Origin: Nonomuraea dietziae
GTDB taxonomy: Bacteria; Actinomycetota; Actinomycetes; Streptosporangiales; Streptosporangiaceae
Direction: 5' to 3'
Assembly: GCF_014195505.1 (NCBI RefSeq)
Contig: NZ_JACIBV010000001.1
Location: forward strand, 558,001-622,000
Length of the DNA: 64,000 bases
The notes below the pieces were generated by a model that did not search any database, was not told where the DNA came from, and was given only the letters and a program-made list of their open reading frames with translations. Of this stretch, positions 51,076-59,554 are shown one piece after another (positions within the stretch are counted from its first letter, which is position 1; each line of letters opens with the position of its first letter). Made by a program: the position numbers and the translations under genes.

Positions 51076-53796
51076 ATGCTGCACGGACGTCAGGCGGAGC
51101 AAGCCGTCATCGCCGAGTTGGTGGAAGGCCGGTACGGTGCACTGGTCGTGCGCGGTGAGGCGGGCATTGGCAAGTCGGCCCTTCTGGAGTGTTCTGCGGC
51201 TGGGGCACGGGCGCAGGTGTTACGGGTGTCCGGTGTCGAGTCCGAGGCCGACCTGCCCTTCGCCGCGCTGCATCTGCTGCTGCGTCCCGTCCTCGAGCAC
51301 GTCGAGGCGCTGCCGCGCCAACAGGCGGAGTCGTTGCGCGGTGCGCTCGGCCTCGGCGGTGCCACCCGGGGCGACCGTTTCCTGGTCGGGCTCGCGACGC
51401 TCAACCTGCTGGTGGAGCTGTCGGCCGCGGGCCCGGTGCTCTGCCTGGTCGACGACGCGCAGTGGTTGGACGGCGAGTCGGCCGATGCGCTGCTGTTCGC
51501 TGCACGCCGTCTGCATGCCGAGCCCGTCGCCGTCCTGTTCGCCGCGCGGGACGGCGATGTGCGGGACGGCGACTTCCCCGCCAGAGGGCTGCCCGAGTTG
51601 CGGCTCCGGGAGCTGGATGCCGAGGCGGCGGGCAACCTCCTCGCCGAGCAGGCGGCGGATCTGCCGCCTACCGTGCGCGACCAGCTGATGGCCGAGGCCG
51701 GGGGCAACCCGCTGGCACTGATCGAGCTGCCCCGGATGCTCACCCCTGAGCAGCGTAAGGGCGCCATGGCTCCGCTGACCTTCTTCGCCGGTACGGCGCA
51801 GCCGGTGACGGACCGGGTGCTGATGGGGTTCCGCGTCCGCGTCTCGGCGTTTCCCGCCGCCACCCGCTCCTGCCTGTTGGTGGCGGCGTTGGACCACCAC
51901 GGCGGGTTGGAGGTGCTGGCGCGCGCGGTCAGCCAGCTTGGGGCCTCGCTGGTCGACTTCGCTGAAGCCGAGCGCGCGGGTCTGGTCCGGGTGGGGCCCG
52001 ACGGCGTTGCCTTCCATCATCCGCTGGTGCGTACTGCGGTGCTGCTGGCCTGCGACATCGGCGACCGGATGGCCGCCCACCAGGCGCTGGCCGAGACCGC
52101 CGACGACGACCGGCGTGCCTGGCACCGGGCCGCCCTCACTCTGCAGCCCGACGAGGAAGTGGCCGGGGAACTGGAGAACCTGGCGCTGCTCGCGCTGCGC
52201 CGCGGCGGGCAGACGGCGGTCTCGGCGGCTTACGCCCGCGCGGCGGAGCTGTCACCCGACCCCGGCCGGGCCGTGCGCCGGTGGACCGCCGCAGCCCAAG
52301 CCGCGATCGAGGCGGGCCTATGGCAGCGCGCGGGCGAGCTGGTGACCAGGGCGCGGCAGCGGGCCGAGACGGTCACGCTGACGGGGTCTGCCCAGGCTGA
52401 ACTCGCCTACGTGCGCGCCAAGCTGGAGGTCGAGGCGGGCCGGCCGCTGGATGGCGTACGGCTGCTGCACGACGGGGCCGAGGCGACCGACGACCTGCCC
52501 AGCAAGTTGTCGCTGCTGGCCATGGCGGGCTACTACACCTGGCCCAGTTCCACCCACCCCGACCAGCTCACCCTGGCCCGCCGTACCGAGGAACTGTGCC
52601 CGGACGGCGAGGGGCCGGTGGAGGCGGTGCGCACCGTCAACCACTCCTTCCGCCGGGTCCTGGAGGGCGACGCCACCCCCACGCTTCTGTCGGGCAGGCC
52701 GGGACGGGACGACCACATCCCCTACGAGCTGCGCTGCCTTCAGGTCTTCCAGGGGATCGTCGGCGAGGACATCGCCGGCATGCTCGACGCCCCCACCGCG
52801 CTCGTGGAGGAATGCCGGGTGGAGGGACGGCTGGGGCGCTTGCCCCAGGCCATGGTGATCCTGGCCATCGCCGAGGTGCTCGGCGGCCGGCATCCCTCCG
52901 CGCGGGCCACGGTGACCACGGGTCTGGCCCTGGCCTCCGATGTCGGCCAGCCGATGTGGCGCGGCTACCTGGCGGGCATCCACGCCTGGCTGTCGGCAGT
53001 CGCCGGGGCGCAGGAGGAGTGCGAGGCGATGGCCGAGCAGGCGATCCGTGACGCCGACCACCGTAGGTGGATGCCCGGAGCCGGTTGGGGGGAGTGTGCC
53101 CGGGCGATCCTCGACCTCGGGCTGGGCCGCTACGAAGCGATGCTTGACCGGGTGGACCGGGCGATGAGCGGTCCCACGAGCCATGCCTTCCTGTGGCGGT
53201 ATTCCTGGCCCGACTACATCGAGGCCGCTGTCCGGGTGGGGAAGCCACGGCGTGCCCAGGACCTGCTCCACAGCTTGGCCGCCTCCGCAGAGGCAGCGGG
53301 CCGGACCGCACCGCTCGCCCTCCTCCAGCGGGCGCGTGCGCTGCTGAGCCCCGACAGCGCGGCCGGGGCGCTGTACGAACGGGCGCTGGCCCTGCACGCC
53401 CAGGACCGGCAGCCGTTCGACGAGGCACGCACCCGCCTGGTTTATGGCGAGTGGCTGCGCCGGAACAGGCGGCGAGCTGAGGCGCGCGGTCAGCTCCAGG
53501 CCGCCATGGAGGCCTTCGACCACCTGGGCGCCACTCCTTGGGCTGCTCGCGCCGCCACCGAGATGCGCGCGACCGGGCTCAGCCTGCCGGACCGCTCGCA
53601 GGCCGCAGATCCGCTGGCCGTGCTGACATCGCAGGAGCTGCAGGTGGTACGGCTGGCTGCCACTGGCGCGTCCAACCGCGAGATCGGCGCGCGGCTGTTC
53701 CTGAGTCCCCGCACCGTCGCCTCCCACCTGTACAAGGCCTTCCCCAAGCTGGGAGTCGCCTCTCGCGCCGAGCTGGCCAGGCTGGAGCTGGCATAG
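51076..53796 (+). CDS. LuxR-family regulator of the LAL (MalT-like) type
   Basis: 906 residues. The AAA/NACHT-like ATPase has Walker A VRGEAGIGKSALLE (about 24-36) and Walker B LCLVDDAQWLD (near 128). A long helical repeat middle runs 330-800 with TPR-like helices (RRWTAAAQAAIEAGLWQRAG). The C-terminal GerE HTH is VLTSQELQVVRLAATGASNR then EIGARLFLSPRTVASHLYKA. LALs are large ATP-dependent activators, often of antibiotic or sugar pathways. ATG at 51076 with GGGAG upstream preferred to the GTG at 51043. The upstream hydrolase is 46 bp away. Target unknown. Confidence 0.93.
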   Translation: MLHGRQAEQAVIAELVEGRYGALVVRGEAGIGKSALLECSAAGARAQVLRVSGVESEADLPFAALHLLLRPVLEHVEALPRQQAESLRGALGLGGATRGDRFLVGLATLNLLVELSAAGPVLCLVDDAQWLDGESADALLFAARRLHAEPVAVLFAARDGDVRDGDFPARGLPELRLRELDAEAAGNLLAEQAADLPPTVRDQLMAEAGGNPLALIELPRMLTPEQRKGAMAPLTFFAGTAQPVTDRVLMGFRVRVSAFPAATRSCLLVAALDHHGGLEVLARAVSQLGASLVDFAEAERAGLVRVGPDGVAFHHPLVRTAVLLACDIGDRMAAHQALAETADDDRRAWHRAALTLQPDEEVAGELENLALLALRRGGQTAVSAAYARAAELSPDPGRAVRRWTAAAQAAIEAGLWQRAGELVTRARQRAETVTLTGSAQAELAYVRAKLEVEAGRPLDGVRLLHDGAEATDDLPSKLSLLAMAGYYTWPSSTHPDQLTLARRTEELCPDGEGPVEAVRTVNHSFRRVLEGDATPTLLSGRPGRDDHIPYELRCLQVFQGIVGEDIAGMLDAPTALVEECRVEGRLGRLPQAMVILAIAEVLGGRHPSARATVTTGLALASDVGQPMWRGYLAGIHAWLSAVAGAQEECEAMAEQAIRDADHRRWMPGAGWGECARAILDLGLGRYEAMLDRVDRAMSGPTSHAFLWRYSWPDYIEAAVRVGKPRRAQDLLHSLAASAEAAGRTAPLALLQRARALLSPDSAAGALYERALALHAQDRQPFDEARTRLVYGEWLRRNRRRAEARGQLQAAMEAFDHLGATPWAARAATEMRATGLSLPDRSQAADPLAVLTSQELQVVRLAATGASNREIGARLFLSPRTVASHLYKAFPKLGVASRAELARLELA

Positions 53797-53797
53797 G

Positions 53798-54514
53798 TCA
53801 GACCCGACGGTAGATGATCGGCTGCGCGGCGACGCCGTTGACCTTGAAGTTGGCCAGCACAAAAGTGCGGAACGTGGGCCGGAAGATCAGGCTGGGCAGA
53901 AAGGCGCACCAGTTGGGCCAGCTGGCGTGGTTGACCAGCCCGTAGTCGGTGGGCTCGCCCTCCACCGGCCGCATCAGCGCGGAGTTGGGCAGCGCGGTCT
54001 TGGCCTGGAACCACCCGGCGGTGTACTCCCACACCTTCAGCAGGGTCTCGCGGTCGTCGGCGTAGAAGTAGTTGAACAGGTAGCAGTGGTCCTGGCTGTG
54101 GTCCACATCGCCGAGCCGTCCGGCGTTGTCGGCCACGATCTGGTGGGTACGGCGGGAGGCCGCGCGGAGCGTCTCGGCGAGTTCCTGGTAGGCGGCGCTC
54201 TCGCGGAGCTCCAGAGCGGCCTCCACGGACGCGGTGCGGATCAGCACGACGACGTCGAAGCGCGCCGGCCGGATGCCCCGGGCGGCCAGCACCTCCTCGC
54301 CCTCGCCGGGTGGGCGCAGGACCGCGCGGAACACGTTCGCCTCGCGCGCCTCGATCCCCGCGACCAGCGCCTTGAGCCGGGCGGCTAGTCGTGTGGGAGC
54401 AGACGCGAAGGGGCCACGCCAGGAGCCGGCCTCGCCGGCCAGCATGACGAAGCCGTCACCGGTTGCGGGCAGCGCCTGGGCCCTGACGGCCAGATGGTCA
54501 TTGATCAGCTTCAT
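53798..54514 (-). CDS. Hypothetical 238-residue protein
   Basis: No family recognised. From ATG 54514 (an upstream ATG at 54580 adds a low-complexity leader) the protein has no signal or TM segment. It has conserved-looking aromatic motifs: DVDHSQDHCYLFNYFYADD, VWEYTAGWFQAKTALPNS and YGLVNHASWPNWCAFLPSL. The centre has a ferredoxin-like AAA-LELR/TASVEAALELRESAAYQE pattern reminiscent of two-domain dabb-like enzymes. It is convergent with the LAL regulator one base away, so its mRNA ends inside that gene. A paralogous operator-like TGACTGATGT lies upstream at 54560. Confidence 0.6.
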   Translation of the reverse strand: MKLINDHLAVRAQALPATGDGFVMLAGEAGSWRGPFASAPTRLAARLKALVAGIEAREANVFRAVLRPPGEGEEVLAARGIRPARFDVVVLIRTASVEAALELRESAAYQELAETLRAASRRTHQIVADNAGRLGDVDHSQDHCYLFNYFYADDRETLLKVWEYTAGWFQAKTALPNSALMRPVEGEPTDYGLVNHASWPNWCAFLPSLIFRPTFRTFVLANFKVNGVAAQPIIYRRV

Positions 54515-54569
54515 GGCGCCGACGCTAGCCAGAGGCCCTCGGGGCTCGCCTCCGTCATCTGACTGATGT

Positions 54570-54668
54570 TCACCGGCCAACTACCGTGCGGATGCTGAGG
54601 GTCTCCTGTTCCTGAGCCTCGGCGACGGTGATGGGCAGCTCCCACGCACCACCCGTGACCAGCACGTT
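54570..54668 (-). pseudogene. FixH/YtkA-like C-terminal scrap
   Basis: 32 codons: NVLVTGGAWELPITVAEAQE ending TLSIRTVVGR, parallel to the C-terminus of the intact gene at 54814 (FAMDGVWELSIILSGDQGEE ... ITISMLL). Reads as the tail of a second FixH-like gene that lost its front. Immediately downstream of the intact copy on the same strand. Confidence 0.55.
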
Positions 54669-54813
54669 GCGGCGACGAAGCGCCGGGATCGGACTGGACG
54701 GACCGAACTTCGTCGAGGGCCGCCACGTGCGAGGCAAGGTGATTTTCACCGCCTGAATAGCGGGTCGACCGTGACCTCCGGGCAGGCCCGTCACGGGAAC
54801 AGCGGTCTTGCCG

Positions 54814-55167
54814 TCACAGCAGCATGCTGATGGTGATCATCTCTTCACCTTGATCCCCGGACAGGATGATCGACAGTTCCCATACGCCGTCCATGGCGAA
54901 CATGTTCTCCGTGGCGACGAAGCGGCCGTGACCGGCCTGGACGGTGCCGACCGGCGGCAGAGCGTGGCCCATGCCGGGCATGGCCGCAGCCAGCGTGACC
55001 GTTTCGGCCTTGCCCGAGGTCACCCGCACCTCGACTGGATCGACCGGCACGGTGACGGTGTAGCGCGTACCCGCCGCCTGCACGCTCTCAGGGCCGCCGC
55101 CGAGCCAGCGCGAAACGACGGCGAACAGCACCCCCGCCACGAGCAGGCAGACACCCGCATACTTCAT
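54814..55167 (-). CDS. FixH/YtkA-like secreted protein
   Basis: 117 residues. One N-terminal TM (residues 5-22, likely a signal anchor), then an extracytoplasmic beta-sandwich typical of FixH/YtkA-like proteins, ending with the family pattern GVWELSIILSGDQGEEMITI. Its ATG overlaps the stop of the upstream membrane protein gene (ATGA). Probably an envelope protein linked to metal or redox chemistry; function unknown. Confidence 0.8.
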   Translation of the reverse strand: MKYAGVCLLVAGVLFAVVSRWLGGGPESVQAAGTRYTVTVPVDPVEVRVTSGKAETVTLAAAMPGMGHALPPVGTVQAGHGRFVATENMFAMDGVWELSIILSGDQGEEMITISMLL

Positions 55168-56105
55168 CGATCTACCTCCATGGTGAAGGACCTGGTCATG
55201 AGACGACCTCTGGCGGCGTACTGGACCCAGACCAGGTAGCGGCCCGGCTCGGGAGATGTGAGCGAGAAGCGCAGTGCGGAGGTCCCGGCCGCCGTCCCGT
55301 GCGCATGCGCCAGGTGTGCGCCGTCCCGGCTCCTGACGATCAGGTGGCCAGGCATGCCCAGCCAGGGCTGGGCCGGCGCCTGCGTGCCGACCTCGATGGT
55401 CAACGGGCTTCCGGCGACGAGGACGGCCGGCGTCAGGCGGGGCGTGACGGGCTGCTGGACGTAGGCGTCCGGCCGCGCCCTACCCGAGACCTCGAAGGCG
55501 CCGGTGAGCAGCTGCCCGCCCGACTCCTGCCGCTCAATCTCGGCGTAGGCCAGGTAGCGACCCCGACGCGGGAGGCTCAGCCGTACGGCCAGCACGCCCA
55601 GCGCGGTCCGCAACGGGTGCACGTGCCGGAAGACCGCGCCGTCCTCGCTGGTGACCACGACATGTGCGGCGGCCTCATGGTGGATGGCGAGGTCGTCCAC
55701 CGGCCGCCCGGTCGCGCTGTCCGCCAGCCGCAGGGCCAAGGTGAACTCGGCGCCCGTGACGGGCCGGGCGGGCAGCGTCGAGAACCGGCCTTGCGCATAC
55801 GGCCGCCCGCCCGCCAGCTGCGTAGGAGAGAGGTACGGCATGAGCAGCATCACCGTGACCGCGACCCCCGCAGCCGCACTCGCACCGCTCACGAGCCGCC
55901 GGGACACGCTCCTGGCCAGCACCCCGCCCACCAGCAGCAGCCCGGCCGCCAGGAAGGCGCCGTCCATCACCATCGCCCAGGGAGCGCTCTCGGGAACCAC
56001 GACCGGGAACGGGATTACCGAGACCTCAGCACCGGCACGGACGCGCAGCTCGTGCGGGCCGGCATGCTCGGCCCGCAACGCTGCCGGCTCCCGACCGGCG
56101 CTCAC
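55164..56105 (-). CDS. Membrane-anchored double YtkA-like protein (N-terminus uncertain)
   Basis: 313 residues from GTG 56105. Two N-terminal TM helices (about 43-65 and 74-94), then two extracytoplasmic beta domains. Each carries a His-rich motif (HHEAAAHVVVTSEDGAVFRH ... HVHPL and HLIVRSRDGAHLAHAHG) like the MHL-VV-D-S-F-HxHP pattern of YtkA/heavy-metal-binding proteins. The reading just upstream (56105-56230) still looks coding in another frame (PLRVSAHALQPVSLELESRS), so the true N-terminus may be upstream across a frameshift. Coupled to the FixH-like gene downstream. Metal or redox handling at the membrane is inferred. Confidence 0.7.
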   Translation of the reverse strand: MSAGREPAALRAEHAGPHELRVRAGAEVSVIPFPVVVPESAPWAMVMDGAFLAAGLLLVGGVLARSVSRRLVSGASAAAGVAVTVMLLMPYLSPTQLAGGRPYAQGRFSTLPARPVTGAEFTLALRLADSATGRPVDDLAIHHEAAAHVVVTSEDGAVFRHVHPLRTALGVLAVRLSLPRRGRYLAYAEIERQESGGQLLTGAFEVSGRARPDAYVQQPVTPRLTPAVLVAGSPLTIEVGTQAPAQPWLGMPGHLIVRSRDGAHLAHAHGTAAGTSALRFSLTSPEPGRYLVWVQYAARGRLMTRSFTMEVDR

Positions 56106-56233
56106 CGAACCGGTCGACTGCTGCCGTCGGTCAGCGAGCGCGACTCCAGCTCCAGGCTCACAGGCTGCAGCGCATGCGCGCTCACCCGCAGCGGCCCCGG
56201 CACCTGCGAGGACGCCGTTTGCCCATCGCCTCT

Positions 56234-56276
56234 GTCACGTGACTGACGTGCCCCGAGCACACGTCAGTCACCTGAC
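56234..56276. promoter_or_regulatory. 43-bp palindromic operator
   Basis: Arms GTCACGTGACTGACGTG (56234-56250) and CACGTCAGTCACCTGAC (56260-56276), complementary at 16 of 17, spacer CCCCGAGCA. It lies in the divergent promoter between the YtkA-like genes and the HXXEE protein. Site of an unidentified regulator; none is encoded nearby. Confidence 0.8.
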
Positions 56277-56315
56277 GGAAGCGATGGGCAGCGCAATCTT
56301 CTTAGAGTTCCGGCC

Positions 56316-56915
56316 ATGATCAAGCGACCTGAACCCTATTCGGCGACCGTTATGGCAATCCTGGCCGCCGCCTTCTGCACCTGGGCCCTGCTCACCCTCC
56401 CCATCCAGGGTGCCGTCATCCTCGTGGTGGCCAGCGTGCTGGGCTGGAGCGGTTGGATCGCCTTCAGCTACACCCGCCCCGTGAAGTCCAGGAAGGTGAT
56501 CGCCGTCTACCTGTGCGCGGTGGGCTTCCAGCTCATCCACATGGCCGAGGAGTACACCGGCGGCTTCCCGCACGAGATCGTCGAGCTGTTCGACTCACCG
56601 CGCGACTGGCCGGAGAAGGAATTCCTGCTCGTCTTCGTCTTCGGTTTCGGCGCTCTCTATTTCTTCGCCGGCGCCGGCGCGCTCTACCGGATCCGCGTGG
56701 CCAACTTCTTCCTGTGGTGGTACGCCCTCGGCGCCGGCCTGCTCAACGGCATCGCCCACTTCGTCTTCCCGATCCTCAAGGGCGGCTACTTCCCCGGCCT
56801 GTACACCGCCGGCGGCCACTTCATCATGAGCGGGCTGCTGATCTACTTACTCATCAAAGAGAACCGCGTGCTCAAGGCGGAGGAGCAGCAGCAGGTTCAG
56901 TCGCTGGTCAGGTAG
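56316..56915 (+). CDS. HXXEE-domain membrane protein
   Basis: 199 residues with five or six TM helices. The HXXEE signature is present: FQLIHMAEEYTGGFP (near 77), then NGIAHFVFPILKGGYFPGLY with the PGL-TA pattern conserved in the family. Function of this family is unknown; the conserved His/Glu suggest metal binding or hydrolase activity in the membrane. Start at 56316 lies 40 bp after the long palindrome. Confidence 0.88.
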   Translation: MIKRPEPYSATVMAILAAAFCTWALLTLPIQGAVILVVASVLGWSGWIAFSYTRPVKSRKVIAVYLCAVGFQLIHMAEEYTGGFPHEIVELFDSPRDWPEKEFLLVFVFGFGALYFFAGAGALYRIRVANFFLWWYALGAGLLNGIAHFVFPILKGGYFPGLYTAGGHFIMSGLLIYLLIKENRVLKAEEQQQVQSLVR

Positions 56916-57108
56916 CGCTGGATGGTCGGCGCGAGCCACTGGGATGTGGCGACGTGGCGACACAGCGGCGCCGCCCTGGGCATCGCCAGCGCTTGCGCGC
57001 CGAGGACCTCGCGCAGCCGCACGGCCCGCGGCCTCATGTGTCGCCCCTGGACGCTGATGGGCTTGGGCAGGAGAGCATGTCGATGATGTCGACCCGACTG
57101 GAGGAGAC

Positions 57109-57573
57109 ATGGAACGAATCGTCGTGCAGCCGGTAGGAACGGTCGTCGGTGGACGCGCTGAGGCGTTTGACGACGACTGGAATGTCGAGAAGGCGCTGAT
57201 CCGTCTCGACGGAACGCGTTTCGGGCCAGAGGCGCTCGCCGGGCTGGACGCGTTCTCGCACCTGGAAGTGGTGTTTCAGTTCCACCTCGTGGACCCATCC
57301 TCGATCAACACCTCCGCCCGTCACCCCCAGGGCAACCCGGACTGGCCCAAGGTCGGCATCTTCGCTCAGCGGGGCAAGAACCGGCCGAACCTGCTGGGCG
57401 TCTCGCGCTGCCGGGTGGTCGCCGTGGACGGCCTGGACATCCATGTCCGCGGCCTGGACGCCGTCGACGGCAGCCCGGTCCTGGACATCAAGCCCTACAT
57501 GGCCGAGTTCGGCCCGCAGGGCGAGACGGTGCAGCCGGAGTGGGCCACCGAGCTGATGCGCACCTACTACTGA
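57109..57573 (+). CDS. TrmO-like (TsaA/YaeB) methyltransferase-fold protein
   Basis: 154 residues, the TsaA/VirR beta-barrel domain. Landmarks: QPVGTVVGGRAEA, ALAGLDAFSHLEVVFQFHLV and HPQGNPDWPKVGIFAQRGKNRPN, with SAM-binding residues of the family. In E. coli the homologue TrmO methylates t6A37 of tRNA-Thr; the C-terminal domain of TrmO is missing here, as in other short bacterial and archaeal members. It precedes an SDR gene by 17 bp and may be co-transcribed. Confidence 0.9.
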   Translation: MERIVVQPVGTVVGGRAEAFDDDWNVEKALIRLDGTRFGPEALAGLDAFSHLEVVFQFHLVDPSSINTSARHPQGNPDWPKVGIFAQRGKNRPNLLGVSRCRVVAVDGLDIHVRGLDAVDGSPVLDIKPYMAEFGPQGETVQPEWATELMRTYY

Positions 57574-57590
57574 AAGGAAGGAAACCTCTC

Positions 57591-58409
57591 ATGTCGAAGA
57601 CCGTCCTGGTGACCGGCGCCTCCACCGGAATTGGGCGTGCCACCGCGCTGCTGCTGGCCCGCGAGGGCTTCACCGTCTACGCGGGGGTGCGCAAGGAGTC
57701 AGACGGCCAAGCACTCGGCCCCACTGTCACACCCATCATTCTCGACGTCACCGACGCCGGCCAGACCGCGGAGGCCGCCGAGCGCCTGCGCCATCTCGAT
57801 GCCCTGGTCAACAATGCCGGGATCGGCGTCACCGGACCGCTGGAGTTCGTCCCCTTGGACGCGTTGCGCCGGCAGTACGAGGTCAATGTCTTCGGCCAGG
57901 TGGCAGTCACCCAGGCGATGCTGCCGATGTTGCGGGCCTCGCGCGGGCGCGTGGTCACAGTCGGCTCGGTGGGCAGTTGGATCACATTGCCCTTCGGCGG
58001 TCCGCTGTGCTCCTCCAAGCACGCCATCCGCTCGCTGAACGACGCGCTGCGCATGGAGGTCAAACCCTGGGGGATCCGCGCGGTACTCATCGAACCCGGC
58101 TCCATTCACACAGACGCGGTGGACAAGCTGGAAGACGAGGTCGAACCCCGACTGGCCTCTCTCGGCCCCGAGGGCAGGCAGCTGTACGGCACCGCCTACC
58201 GCACCATGACCACCGCCGGGCTCAAGGAGGAGCGCTCGGGCTCCAGCCCCGACGTGGTCGCCCGCGCGGTGCTGCACGCCCTGACCGCGCGCAAGCCCCG
58301 CTCCCGCTATCCGGTCGGCAAGAAGTCCCGGCTGATGAGCACGCTCGGCCGCATCGTCCCCCAGTACACCCTCGACCGCCTGCGCCTGCGCGCGCTCGGC
58401 CTGTCCTGA
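57591..58409 (+). CDS. SDR-family protein lacking the catalytic Tyr
   Basis: 272 residues of the classical SDR fold. The NAD(P) loop is TGASTGIGRA (8-17), NNAG near 79, and a C-terminal PGSIHTDAV region. The active site has Ser in VGSVGSW and the K of GGPLCSSKHAI at 143, but the Y-x3-K tyrosine position (139) is Leu (codon CTG). Related actinobacterial proteins read GPYCASK there. A Tyr to Leu change normally kills reductase activity. Either a non-catalytic scaffold or a mutated gene. The RBS AAGGAAGG is good. It precedes the CMD gene by 20 bp. Confidence 0.88.
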   Translation: MSKTVLVTGASTGIGRATALLLAREGFTVYAGVRKESDGQALGPTVTPIILDVTDAGQTAEAAERLRHLDALVNNAGIGVTGPLEFVPLDALRRQYEVNVFGQVAVTQAMLPMLRASRGRVVTVGSVGSWITLPFGGPLCSSKHAIRSLNDALRMEVKPWGIRAVLIEPGSIHTDAVDKLEDEVEPRLASLGPEGRQLYGTAYRTMTTAGLKEERSGSSPDVVARAVLHALTARKPRSRYPVGKKSRLMSTLGRIVPQYTLDRLRLRALGLS

Positions 58410-58429
58410 ACCCCGAACGGAGCACACCG

Positions 58430-59107
58430 ATGCCCCAGCTCGCCGGAGCCGACGCCCTCGTCGCGCTCGACCCCGTTTTCGCCCGGCTCGCCGTCGGTGC
58501 GGGCCACAACCTGTGGGGCCTGACCCACCTGACTCCGCGTGAGAAGGCCTTCGTCTGCCTGACCGCCGACCTGTGCCACCCCCACCTGGGCCTGCCGTTG
58601 GCCATGCACGTGCAGATGGCCCTGGCCAATGGGGTCGAACCCGAGTCGATCCGGGAGCTCTACCGCCACCTGGCCCCCTATGTGGGCTACCCCATCCTCG
58701 TCCCGGCCTTCCAGCGTCTGGCTGAGCTCGGCCTCCCGGAAGCATCCGACACCGAGGCGGTCAAGCCGGTGCCGGTGACCGGGCCGCTGGCCCGCGCCGT
58801 ACGCGACCTCGAGGACGTGGACCCGGGCCTGGCCGCCTTCACCGAGGACCAGCTCGCCCAGCGCTGGGCCCGCACCCACCTCAGTGTGCGCGAGCGGGCC
58901 ATCGCCTGTCTGGTCGTGGACGTCTTCTACCAGACGTTGGGCGAATCCCTCCGCCTGCACGCCGAACTGGCCAAAGCGGCCGGAGCCACCGAGGAAACCC
59001 TGCGCGATCTGCTCCGCGGTCTGGCCGAGTTCGGGCTACCCCGAGCCTGGGCCGCCGCCAAGGCCCTCCTTCCTCAGCGGGGCTCCGGCTCGGGGACCGC
59101 CACCTGA
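58430..59107 (+). CDS. Carboxymuconolactone decarboxylase-like protein (tandem domain)
   Basis: 225 residues with two CMD/AhpD-like helical units. The first has EKAFVCLTADLCHPHLGLPL then AMHVQMALANGVEPESI; the second has RERAIACLVVDVFYQTLGES then LRLHAELAKAAGATEETL. The single Cys-x2-His (CHPH) takes the place of the CxxC of AhpD peroxidase partners, so peroxidase activity is doubtful. Likely a decarboxylase/isomerase or uncharacterised enzyme. Same operon as the SDR. Confidence 0.85.
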   Translation: MPQLAGADALVALDPVFARLAVGAGHNLWGLTHLTPREKAFVCLTADLCHPHLGLPLAMHVQMALANGVEPESIRELYRHLAPYVGYPILVPAFQRLAELGLPEASDTEAVKPVPVTGPLARAVRDLEDVDPGLAAFTEDQLAQRWARTHLSVRERAIACLVVDVFYQTLGESLRLHAELAKAAGATEETLRDLLRGLAEFGLPRAWAAAKALLPQRGSGSGTAT

Positions 59108-59207
59108 GCGCTGCAGGAGGCGAAGGCGCCGGCGCAAGGACTCCCCGGGCTAGAGGTGCCGCCCGCCGGTGCGAGTCCGGGACGAGGCGCGCAGGCCGCC
59201 GGTCGTT

Positions 59208-59390
59208 ACCGTGCAGGGCCTGACCGGCGCATCTACGAGATCGCCGCCGAGGTCACAGGTGCCGCGCCGCGGCGGTGCCTGTTCGTGGATGACCGGCCGG
59301 AGAACGTGGAGGCGGCCAGGTCGCTCGGCATGACCGGCCTCCACTACCGGACGGTGGCGGATCTCGCCGCGGCCCTGGCATGGCGGTGGC
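59208..59390 (+). pseudogene. HAD-family hydrolase C-terminal remnant
   Basis: 60 codons: RIYEIAAEVTGAAPRRCLFV then DDRPENVEAARSLGMTGLHY, the HAD motif III/IV region (K replaced upstream, DD retained). The catalytic N-terminal DxD half is missing and no start precedes it. Continues in frame toward the next gene without a stop, which is chance. Confidence 0.65.
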
Positions 59391-59554
59391 GGGTTGCCTG
59401 CGATTCCGCCCCGACTCCGCCGCTGATCGTCGCCATGCGCTCAGCACAATGGGCGCGGGGTGTGCGTTGGATCACTCGGCATGGCTGTCACGGATCGTCG
59501 CGCCAGCCCGTCCAGACGCATGGGGACTCCCCGCGACTGAACCAAAGGATCACC

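Noticed and set aside
56897-57037. Short minus frame ending WLAPTIQRYLTSD
   Set aside because: Overlaps the HXXEE gene end and lacks a convincing start; likely chance.
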